A stretch of 64,000 nt of DNA from Acutalibacter muris. Its GTDB lineage: Bacteria; Bacillota; Clostridia; Oscillospirales; Acutalibacteraceae. Shown piece by piece: positions 7,931 through 15,085 of the stretch. The notes beneath the pieces were generated by a model. That model was given only the letters and a program-made list of their open reading frames with translations. It had not been told where the DNA came from and searched no databases. Made by a program: the position numbers and the translations under genes. Every line of letters begins with the position of its first letter. Within the stretch, counting starts at the first letter, position 1. The stretch is taken from positions 3,472,001 through 3,536,000 of the forward strand of contig NZ_CP021422.1 of assembly GCF_002201475.1 (NCBI RefSeq), in the 5' to 3' direction.

Positions 7931-9328
7931 ATGAAGCTTACAAGCAGTCAAAAACTTACTCTGGCGCTGATAATACTGGCGGTGCTGCTGGCCGTCACGG
8001 CGGCGGTGGTGGCCTTTAGCGGCGGAACAACAGGAGGGACAAAGCCCCTGTTCGCGGGCAGCGGCAAGCTGGCGGGTCCAAAGCTCCCGCAACTCTCCTT
8101 CGAGAACTACCCCACCGAGGAGCAGGAAAGGGAGCTCTCCGACATCACCTCCCGGGTGGAGGCTTTCCGCGAGGAACTCCCCCGGCACGCCGAAGCCCTG
8201 GCCCCCTTCTTTGAGAGGAGCACCCGGCAGATACTCTCCAGCCATGGGGGCGAGAACCAGATATACTCCCCGCTGAACCTTTATATGGCCCTGTCCATGG
8301 CCGCGGAGGTGACCGGCGGCTCCACACAGGGGCAGATACTGGACCTACTGGGCGCGCCGGACCTTGAGAGCCTGCGTAACCAATCCCAGGGTCTGTGGCT
8401 CATGAGCTCCCTGAACCTTTACGGCGGCGAAACTGACCTTGCCAACTCCATATGGCTCAATAACTCCATCGACTATAAGCAGGAGACCCTTGACATTCTG
8501 GCGGGGGACCACTTCGCCGAGAGCTTCCGGGGCCAGCCCGGCACCGAGGAATATAATAAGCTCCTCCAGGACTGGACCAACGAGAAGACCCGGAACCTGC
8601 TGGAGGACAGCGCGAACAGCCTTCAAATGGACCCCTCCACGCTGCTGACCCTGATGAGCACTGTCTACTTCAAGGCCTCCTGGCACGATATGTTCCCCGA
8701 GGACCTGACCGCCACTGAAACCTTCCACGCCCCGGAGGGCGACATTGAGCGCGACTTCATGCACCGCAGCGTCTCTGGCGACTACTTCCGGGGGGAGCAC
8801 TTCGGCGCCACAAGCCTGTCCTTCCAGGGCGGCGCGGGCATGACCCTCCTCCTGCCGGACGAGGACAGCGGCGTCGACGCTCTCCTGGCCGACGGCAGCG
8901 ACCTCTGGGACTTCCTCTCCTGGCAGGCCCTGCGCAGGGCCGACCCCAACACCCCCGAATGGGAGGAGAGCACCTGGGCCAAGATAAAGCTGGCCCTGCC
9001 CAAGTTCGACGTGTCCTCCAATAACGACCTGATAGACCCGCTGAAATCCCTGGGCATGACCAGCGCGTTCGACCCCGATATCAGCGATTTCAGCCCGCTG
9101 ATGGATGGCGATATTCCCGTCTGCATAAGCAAAGTGAACCACGCCGCCCGGGTCATGGTGGACGAGGAGGGCTGTACCGCCGCCTCCTATGTGGAGATAA
9201 TGGTAGCTGCGGGAGCCGCGATGGGCCCCGATGAAATAATCGACTTCACCCTTGACCGGCCCTTCATCTTCGTGATACACACCACGGACGGTATGCCCCT
9301 GTTCGCGGGGGTGGTCAATCGGCCTTGA
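7931..9328 (+). CDS. Second membrane-anchored serpin
   Basis: A 465-residue paralogue of the preceding serpin. One N-terminal membrane segment (about residues 8-30) has no lipobox Cys and is followed by a serpin domain. The domain shows QIYSPLNLYMALSMA, LANSIWLNNS, the hinge DEEGCTAAS and DRPFIFVIH. It lacks the charged anti-sigma-like N-terminus of its neighbour. The reactive loop is one residue longer than in the first serpin and small-residue rich (VAAGAAMG), so P1 cannot be fixed. The start at 7931 is chosen because AGAGGAG lies 9 nt upstream; the earlier ATG at 7913 overlaps that site. It is the third gene of the sigma factor operon. Confidence 0.9.
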   Translation: MKLTSSQKLTLALIILAVLLAVTAAVVAFSGGTTGGTKPLFAGSGKLAGPKLPQLSFENYPTEEQERELSDITSRVEAFREELPRHAEALAPFFERSTRQILSSHGGENQIYSPLNLYMALSMAAEVTGGSTQGQILDLLGAPDLESLRNQSQGLWLMSSLNLYGGETDLANSIWLNNSIDYKQETLDILAGDHFAESFRGQPGTEEYNKLLQDWTNEKTRNLLEDSANSLQMDPSTLLTLMSTVYFKASWHDMFPEDLTATETFHAPEGDIERDFMHRSVSGDYFRGEHFGATSLSFQGGAGMTLLLPDEDSGVDALLADGSDLWDFLSWQALRRADPNTPEWEESTWAKIKLALPKFDVSSNNDLIDPLKSLGMTSAFDPDISDFSPLMDGDIPVCISKVNHAARVMVDEEGCTAASYVEIMVAAGAAMGPDEIIDFTLDRPFIFVIHTTDGMPLFAGVVNRP

Positions 9329-9352
9329 CATTCCCGGCCCTCATGCTATAAT
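9325..9352 (+). promoter_or_regulatory. Promoter of the isomerase/oxidoreductase pair
   Basis: TTGACA (9325-9330), a 16-bp spacer and TATAAT (9347-9352). The -35 overlaps the stop codon of the second serpin, so the next two genes have their own promoter. Confidence 0.75.
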
Positions 9353-9390
9353 TGGCATAGCAACCAAACTCATACGCAGGAGGGCAATAT

Positions 9391-10269
9391 ATGATAAGCA
9401 TAAAGGAACAGGCCGTCATAAGCGGCTTTGCCGACGAATACTCACCAATCTTCGACGAACAGCTGGCGGCTTTAAACCGTCTTGGCGTGTCCCACATCGA
9501 GCTCCGGGGCATCGACAACGTGAACGTCTCCGACCTGACAGGCGAAAAGCTCCGGGAAGTCCGGGAGAAACTTTCCGCTGCGGGGATAAAGGTCTCGTCC
9601 CTCGGCTCCCCCATCGGCAAGATCGGCATAGAGGACGATTTTGCGGCCCATATGGACAAGCTGAAGCGCACTTTAGAGATCCAAAAGGAGCTCTCCGCCC
9701 CATATCTCCGTATGTTCAGCTTCTATCTGCCCCAAAACGCCGACCCGGCGGCGTACCGAGGCAAGGTGATGGACCGGCTCTCGGCCATGGCGGAGGAGGC
9801 CAAGCGCTGGGATGCGGTGCTGCTCCACGAGAACGAGAAGGCCATCTACGGCGACACGGCCCCCCGCTGCCTGGACATTATGGAGCAGCTGGGCTCTGAA
9901 AACCTCCGGGCGGTCTTTGACTTTGCGAACTTTCTCGAGGTGGGCCAGCCCACTATCGAGGCCTTCCAAAGGCTCCGCCCCTACATAGAATACGTGCACA
10001 TCAAGGACGCTTCAAAAGAGAAGCAGATCGTCCCCGCCGGCCATGGCATAGGTCAGGTAGAGGAGATACTTGGCAGATTGCTGGGCTCCGGCTGGACAGG
10101 CTTTCTGTCCCTGGAGCCCCACCTGACGGACTTCGCAGGGCTCAGCGCCCTTGAGCAGGACCCCCAGAAGCGCCGCTCCGCCCTGACCCAGCCCGAAGCC
10201 TGGGAACTGGCCCTTTCCTCCCTGCGGGAGATTTTGGCACGGCTGGACGGAAAAGAGGTGCAGGCATGA
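9391..10269 (+). CDS. Sugar phosphate isomerase/epimerase family protein
   Basis: A 292-residue TIM-barrel protein of the xylose isomerase-like family. Visible signs are the GFADEYSP start, the HENEK strand, FDFANFLEVGQP and EYVHIKDAS with acidic and His metal ligands, and SLEPHL near the end. Members isomerise or epimerise sugars and inositols with a divalent metal; the substrate here is unknown. It overlaps the next gene by ATGA and is likely co-translated with the oxidoreductase, suggesting a shared sugar or polyol breakdown step. AGGAGGG precedes the ATG. Confidence 0.88.
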   Translation: MISIKEQAVISGFADEYSPIFDEQLAALNRLGVSHIELRGIDNVNVSDLTGEKLREVREKLSAAGIKVSSLGSPIGKIGIEDDFAAHMDKLKRTLEIQKELSAPYLRMFSFYLPQNADPAAYRGKVMDRLSAMAEEAKRWDAVLLHENEKAIYGDTAPRCLDIMEQLGSENLRAVFDFANFLEVGQPTIEAFQRLRPYIEYVHIKDASKEKQIVPAGHGIGQVEEILGRLLGSGWTGFLSLEPHLTDFAGLSALEQDPQKRRSALTQPEAWELALSSLREILARLDGKEVQA

Positions 10270-11264
10270 CGGTCCCTCTAAAATGCGCCCTAGTGGGCTG
10301 CGGCAGCATAGCCCAGGTCCACGCCCGGGCGCTTAGTGAAATGCCCGAAGCCCGGCTTCTGGCCTTCGCGGACCTTCTCCCGGAGCGGGCGCAGGCTATG
10401 GCGGAAAAATACGGCGGCAAAGCCTACGGCTCCCTCGACGAGCTTTTGGCCCACGAACAGATAGACGTGCTGCACCTCTGCACCCCCCATTACCTGCACA
10501 CGCCCATGGCCCAACAGGCGGCGGACCTTCAGATAAACGTCTTTACCGAAAAGCCACCGGTAATAGACCGCGACCAATGGGCACAGTTTAATCGGCTTGA
10601 GGATAAAGTTGGGGTCGGCATATGCTTCCAGAACCGCTATAACGGCAGCACAAGGGCCCTCAAAGCCCTGCTTGACTCCGGCGAAGCGGGCGAAGTCCTG
10701 GGCTCCCGGGGCTTCGTCACCTGGCGGCGGGACGCGGCCTACTACACCGAAAGCGGCTGGCGGGGAGCCCTTGCCACCGAAGGCGGCGGCGCGCTGATAA
10801 ACCAGGCCATACACACCCTGGACCTGATGGCCTACCTCCTGGGCCCCGGCCAGGTGCTGGGCGCAAGCCTCTCCAACCGTCACCTTAAAGGGGTCATAGA
10901 GGTAGAGGACACCCTAGAAGCCGCCCTGGACTTCGGGAATAAGCGGGGCCTGTTCTACGCCGCCACGGACTACTCCCTGGACGCGCCCATCCTCTTCGAG
11001 CTCAGCTGTGAAAACGCCACCCTGCGCCTTGAGGGGGAGCGCTTCACCCGCTTCTGGCGTGACGGCCGCATAGAGCAGGAGGATTACACCGCCCAGGACC
11101 CCACCGTCCCCGGCAAGGCCTACTGGGGCAGCAGCCACAGGCGCTGCATAGAGGATTTCTACCGCTGTGTGCAGAGCGGCAGGCGGTTTATGAACGATAT
11201 CTCCGGCGTTTCAAATACTGTTGAGCTTATGCTTTCCCTTTACGAAGCCGCCCGAGGCAAATAA
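10266..11264 (+). CDS. Gfo/Idh/MocA family oxidoreductase
   Basis: A 332-residue NAD(P)-dependent dehydrogenase. The N-terminal Rossmann motif is ALVGCGSIAQVH, followed by the family marker EKPPV near residue 98 and a C-terminal alpha/beta domain with GGGALINQAIHTLDL, which carries the catalytic His region. Family members oxidise sugars or inositols. Coupling to the isomerase suggests the two act on the same substrate. It ends before the strong terminator at 11282-11317. The second family member in the window (13917-15062) is not closely similar by eye. Confidence 0.9.
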   Translation: MTVPLKCALVGCGSIAQVHARALSEMPEARLLAFADLLPERAQAMAEKYGGKAYGSLDELLAHEQIDVLHLCTPHYLHTPMAQQAADLQINVFTEKPPVIDRDQWAQFNRLEDKVGVGICFQNRYNGSTRALKALLDSGEAGEVLGSRGFVTWRRDAAYYTESGWRGALATEGGGALINQAIHTLDLMAYLLGPGQVLGASLSNRHLKGVIEVEDTLEAALDFGNKRGLFYAATDYSLDAPILFELSCENATLRLEGERFTRFWRDGRIEQEDYTAQDPTVPGKAYWGSSHRRCIEDFYRCVQSGRRFMNDISGVSNTVELMLSLYEAARGK

Positions 11265-11281
11265 CAGATAACTGCCCTAAA

Positions 11282-11317
11282 CAGCCCCTCCGGAGCGTAA
11301 CCCCCCCGGAGGGGCTG
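11282..11317 (+). terminator. Rho-independent terminator
   Basis: A perfect 12-bp stem (CAGCCCCTCCGG/CCGGAGGGGCTG) with a 12-nt loop is followed by CTTTTTCTCTCTT. It closes the isomerase/oxidoreductase operon. Confidence 0.93.
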
Positions 11318-11407
11318 CTTTTTCTCTCTTATTATCACAACTACTGTATTGTTAAAGTCTAAAATTAAAATAATTAAAGAAATTTCTTAAAAAAATTGAT
11401 TTTACGC

Positions 11408-11436
11408 TTGACATTCTTAAAAACCTGGTATATAAT
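11408..11436 (+). promoter_or_regulatory. Consensus promoter of the DUF2089/DUF4097 operon
   Basis: TTGACA (11408-11413), a 17-bp spacer and TATAAT (11431-11436) lie in an AT-rich stretch. The expected leader of about 65 nt reaches the AAAGGAAAGGG site before the first gene. Confidence 0.85.
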
Positions 11437-11509
11437 GCAAGCATAGAAAGCAAATCGGAACTTAAACACACCATATATCACATCATATAGAAAGGAAAGG
11501 GATAATACT

Positions 11510-11905
11510 ATGAAAACTTATCACGCCCCCTCCCAGTGCCCGGTCTGCGGCGAGCCCATGCAGGTCACCCGGCTCCACTGCCCAAACTGCCACACGGAGC
11601 TCTCCGGCCAGTTCACCCCCTGCCGCTTCTGCACCCTAGAGGAGAAGCACTTGCAGTTCGTAGAGGTGTTCCTCCGCTGCCGGGGCTCCATCAAGGAGGT
11701 GGAGAGGACCCTGGGGGTCAGCTACCCTACGGTAAAGAATATGCTGGACGCAGCCCTCAGCGCCCTCAGGCTGGACGACAGGCCCGAGCCCCAGGAGGCC
11801 CGCAAAAAAGAGGAACGCTCCGAGATACTCTCCCGCCTGTCCGGCGGGGACATGAGCGTGGACGCGGCCTTAGAGGCTCTGAAATCCTTGAAAGGGGAAA
11901 AGTAA
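11510..11905 (+). CDS. DUF2089 family zinc-ribbon/HTH protein
   Basis: A 131-residue protein. The N-terminus carries three Cys pairs (CPVC, CPNC, CRFC), a zinc-ribbon arrangement, and residues 45-85 form a helix-turn-helix (IKEVERTLGVSYPTVKNML). This is the DUF2089 layout. Such proteins often sit next to DUF4097 proteins, as here, and are thought to regulate envelope-stress operons; that role is inferred. A 49-residue ORF and the DUF4097 gene follow closely. Confidence 0.88.
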   Translation: MKTYHAPSQCPVCGEPMQVTRLHCPNCHTELSGQFTPCRFCTLEEKHLQFVEVFLRCRGSIKEVERTLGVSYPTVKNMLDAALSALRLDDRPEPQEARKKEERSEILSRLSGGDMSVDAALEALKSLKGEK

Positions 11906-11906
11906 A

Positions 11907-12056
11907 ATGTGCATAGATAAATATAGCCCCCCTGAAATGCTCCCCTATGTCTCCCACGACAGAGAGAACGCCCTAAGGCTTGCCGCCCAGGAGCGGTTTG
12001 AAATGATGACCGGCAGCCAGCGTAAAAACAGAAACCAGAGGAGGACACTAAAATGA
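11907..12056 (+). CDS. Small 49-aa protein between DUF2089 and DUF4097
   Basis: A 49-codon ORF starts 2 nt after the DUF2089 stop and overlaps the DUF4097 start by ATGA. GAAAGGGGAAAAG provides a ribosome binding site. The peptide begins MCIDKYSPPEML and ends with a basic tail rich in Arg, Gln and Lys; there is no membrane segment. The tight packing and the overlap suggest it is translated. I do not recognise a family. Confidence 0.65.
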   Translation: MCIDKYSPPEMLPYVSHDRENALRLAAQERFEMMTGSQRKNRNQRRTLK

Positions 12057-13855
12057 GCGACGAGAAGCGCACGATACTTGAAATGCTCGCAGAGGGCAGG
12101 ATAACCCAGGAGCAGGCAGACCAGCTTTTAGAGGCCCTGGGGGATAGTGACGAAGCTGAGGCAGAAATCGAAGCAGAGCCCACAGAGGAGACCACCCCCT
12201 CCATCACTGTAAACGACGCGGACGGCTCGGCCACCATCTATCCCGACGGCACCATCGAGCTGCAGGGGGACAGCACCGGGGAGCCCATGGTGATAAACGG
12301 CGGGAACCACCAGATAAACCTTACCCTGCACCCGGACCATGCGGAGATAAACTTGGACCACGGCGAGCCCTCCGGGATAAACGTGGAGCTGCCCCATGAG
12401 CTCATACCCCCGGCCCCGCCCGCTCCGCCTGAACCGCCCCAGCCGCCCCAGCCCGGCAGCCAAGAGGATATGGAGCGCTATATCCAAGAGTGCCAGGAAA
12501 ACAACCAGCGGTACTGCCAAGAGATGAACAAGTACCAGCAGCAGATGGCACAGTATGCCGCCCAGTTGGAAAAGTCCAGGCTTCAGGCTTCCCCACAGCC
12601 AGAAGCCCCCGCCCCCACCACCGGCAGCTGGAGCAGCTGGCTCTCCGGAATAGGCGAGGAGCTTCGCCAGGGGCTCCGGGAGATAGGCCGGGAGCTGGGC
12701 CGGGATCTGGACAACGCAATGGACGATGTGTCCGACGCCATAAGCGACATGAAGGACGCCCTGGGCGATGTAGTGGAGGACTGGCAGGAGGAGCTCATGG
12801 AGGAGCAGGAGGAGCTGGCGGAGCAGATGGAGGAGGCCGCCGAAGCCGCCGCTGAAAACAGCTTCCTGGACTTTAACCCGGGCTTCCCCTTTGGCGGCCC
12901 CGCCGAGGCAGAGGGCATGGAGCAGGTAGCTGTGCCCCCGGAGAAGCCAGAGTTTATAGACGGCGAATTTGCCTACCGCAGATGGGCGGGAATCAGCAGC
13001 CTTGAGAAGCTGGACATAAACTGGCCCACAGGCCGGGTGAGCATAGCCCCCTGGGATGGGGACAGCATAGATATAGTGGAGTACAGCAAGAAGGCCCTGG
13101 CCCCGGAGCACTCCTGTGTGCTCTTTTCCAAGGACTCAAAAAAACTCACCATTCTGGAGTACCCCCAGAACAGCCCCGGCGGGATATTCTCAAATGGCTG
13201 GAACGCAGTCACCCGGCCCTCAAAGCGCCTGGAGGTGCTCGTTCCCCGAAAGCAGTGCCAAAATATTGAGAAGCTAAGGGTACAGTGCATAAGCGGCACC
13301 GTTCAGGTAAGCGAGCTCTCGGGGGAAAGCTTTTCCCTCTCGGCCGTGTCCGGCACGGTCCTGCTGCGGTCCATCTCCGCCGAGACCCTGGACGCGGGCA
13401 CCGTCTCCGGCACTCTGACCCTGGAGGACTGCTCCGCCGAAAAGCTCAACGCACATTCCGTCTCCGGTACCAACCTCTGCAAGGGCTTCTCTGCCGAGAA
13501 AGCCGAGCTCACCACCGTCTCCGGATCCCTCAATGCCCACGGCAACGCGGAGAAGTTCAAGATAAGCACGGTCTCCGGCTCTGCCAGCCTTATGGTGGAC
13601 CAGTGCCCAGAGAAGGCCCATATAAGCTCCGTCAGCGGCTCCCTCAAAATACGGCTCCCGGAGAATGCCGGGTTCACTGCCAACTACGGCTCCACCTCCG
13701 GGGACTTCAAGACCGACTTCCCGGCCCAGATAACCGCCGACGGCAAGCGCAAGAAGAGCGGCCGGGCCACCTTCGGCAGCGGCGAGTGCAAAATCGACCT
13801 GCACACCACCTCGGGCAGTATGAGAGTGTTAAGGGCCGACGGAGTAAGCGTATAA
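12053..13855 (+). CDS. DUF4097 family beta-strand repeat protein (LiaX/YvlB-like)
   Basis: A 600-residue protein. Residues 4-33 (KRTILEMLAEGRITQEQADQ) form the short SHOCT-like helix found at the start of YvlB/LiaX proteins. A Pro-rich and acidic Gln/Glu-rich middle (about 115-300) follows, then from about 310 a DUF4097 beta-helix with repeated VSGT/VSGS turns. No signal peptide or membrane segment is visible. LiaX in enterococci senses antimicrobial peptides and controls the Lia stress response; a similar envelope role here is inference. A hairpin at 13872-13911 ends the operon. Confidence 0.88.
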   Translation: MSDEKRTILEMLAEGRITQEQADQLLEALGDSDEAEAEIEAEPTEETTPSITVNDADGSATIYPDGTIELQGDSTGEPMVINGGNHQINLTLHPDHAEINLDHGEPSGINVELPHELIPPAPPAPPEPPQPPQPGSQEDMERYIQECQENNQRYCQEMNKYQQQMAQYAAQLEKSRLQASPQPEAPAPTTGSWSSWLSGIGEELRQGLREIGRELGRDLDNAMDDVSDAISDMKDALGDVVEDWQEELMEEQEELAEQMEEAAEAAAENSFLDFNPGFPFGGPAEAEGMEQVAVPPEKPEFIDGEFAYRRWAGISSLEKLDINWPTGRVSIAPWDGDSIDIVEYSKKALAPEHSCVLFSKDSKKLTILEYPQNSPGGIFSNGWNAVTRPSKRLEVLVPRKQCQNIEKLRVQCISGTVQVSELSGESFSLSAVSGTVLLRSISAETLDAGTVSGTLTLEDCSAEKLNAHSVSGTNLCKGFSAEKAELTTVSGSLNAHGNAEKFKISTVSGSASLMVDQCPEKAHISSVSGSLKIRLPENAGFTANYGSTSGDFKTDFPAQITADGKRKKSGRATFGSGECKIDLHTTSGSMRVLRADGVSV

Positions 13856-13871
13856 CTTCTGCTAATATATT

Positions 13872-13911
13872 AAAGCGAAGGCCCCACTTTGAAAGTGGAG
13901 CGCTTCGCTTT
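13872..13911. terminator. Bidirectional terminator between convergent genes
   Basis: AAAGCGAAG (13872-13880) pairs with CTTCGCTTT (13903-13911) around an inner CCACTTT/AAGTGG stem, followed by TTTTG on the plus strand. It separates the DUF4097 operon from the convergent oxidoreductase gene. Confidence 0.8.
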
Positions 13912-13916
13912 TTGTT

Positions 13917-15062
13917 TTAGTATGTTCCTTCTGTAGAGAACGTAATATCCCCGCCCTCTTTCCGTCTGGAATTTTTCCTGCGCTTACCCAGCTCCTGCTC
14001 AAACAAATCCTCGTCAAAGGGAATCTCCACCGGCTTATGAAGCCACCCGGACAGGTGCAGGGCATTTGAGAGCGTCAGCCCCCTTATCCCCTCGCGCCCG
14101 TCGGCCACAAGAGGCTCGCCCCGCAGGATATTGGCGGCAAAGGCGTTTAATACCCCCACATGCTGGGGATTCTCCCCGTCGGTCTCCACAATTATCTTCT
14201 CCGTCTCCGGCTTCGCAAAGCCCTCCTTGGAGCTCTTGCAGAACTCCCGCTCGTCCTCTTTAAGCCGCCAGAAGGTCAGCACATCGTCCTCGCACACCAG
14301 CTTGCCCCTTGTGCCGGTCAGTTCGAACCTGTTGGTCCCGGGCGCGTCCCCGGTGGTGGTGACGAAGACCCCCGTGGCGCCGTTCTCAAACTCCAGATAG
14401 GCCGTCACGTCGTCCTCCACCTCGATATCGTGCCACTTGCCCTCGTGGCAGAAGGCCTGCACCCTCTTTGGCAGCCCGCATATCCACTGCAGCAAATCCA
14501 GCTGGTGGGGGCACTGGTTGAGGAGCACCCCGCCTCCCTCTCCGGCCCAGGTGGCCCGCCAGTCCCCGGAGTCGTAGTATATCTGGGTGCGGTACCAGTC
14601 GGTGATTATCCAGTTGACCCTTTTAAGGTCCCCCAGCTCGCCGCTCTCCACCATCTCATGCATCCTTCTGTACACGCAGTTGGTCCGCTGGTTGAACATC
14701 ATGCCGAAGGTCCTCCCGGCCTTATCCGCCGCCGCGTTCATCTCCTTCACCGCGTTGGTATACACCCCCGCCGGCTTCTCGCAGAGCACGTGCAGGCCCT
14801 TTGCGAAGGCCTCCTTTGCAAGCACCGGGTGCTGATAGTGGGGCACGGCGATAAGCACCGCGTCACAAAGTCCGCTCATTATAAGCTCAGCGCCCTCGTT
14901 AAACACCGGCACCCCGGGCAGGCTTTCACCGGCCCAGTCCCGCCTTGACTGCCGCCTGTCGGCCACAGCCGCCAGGGTTATCTCCGGGGTCTTGCCGGCC
15001 ATAATGTTCTGGGCGTGGCCGGTGCCCATGTTGCCAATGCCGATAATTCCCAACCTGACCAT
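13917..15062 (-). CDS. Gfo/Idh/MocA family oxidoreductase
   Basis: A 381-residue NAD(P)-dependent dehydrogenase. The Rossmann motif GIIGIGNMGTGH is at the N-terminus, EKPAGVY near residue 95 is the family's catalytic Lys region, and GEGGGVLLNQCPHQLDLLQW follows near 180. Substrate unknown. ATG at 15062 is chosen because GGGAGGT lies 7 nt upstream; a TTG five codons earlier would fall inside that site. It starts 23 bp after the transglutaminase gene stop and may be read through from that operon. Confidence 0.9.
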   Translation of the reverse strand: MVRLGIIGIGNMGTGHAQNIMAGKTPEITLAAVADRRQSRRDWAGESLPGVPVFNEGAELIMSGLCDAVLIAVPHYQHPVLAKEAFAKGLHVLCEKPAGVYTNAVKEMNAAADKAGRTFGMMFNQRTNCVYRRMHEMVESGELGDLKRVNWIITDWYRTQIYYDSGDWRATWAGEGGGVLLNQCPHQLDLLQWICGLPKRVQAFCHEGKWHDIEVEDDVTAYLEFENGATGVFVTTTGDAPGTNRFELTGTRGKLVCEDDVLTFWRLKEDEREFCKSSKEGFAKPETEKIIVETDGENPQHVGVLNAFAANILRGEPLVADGREGIRGLTLSNALHLSGWLHKPVEIPFDEDLFEQELGKRRKNSRRKEGGDITFSTEGTY

Positions 15063-15085
15063 AAAATTACCTCCCAATTATAATG

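Noticed and set aside
12128..13111. A 327-codon minus-strand frame within the DUF4097 gene
   Set aside because: Antisense shadow of the acidic repeat region; no family motif or start signal.
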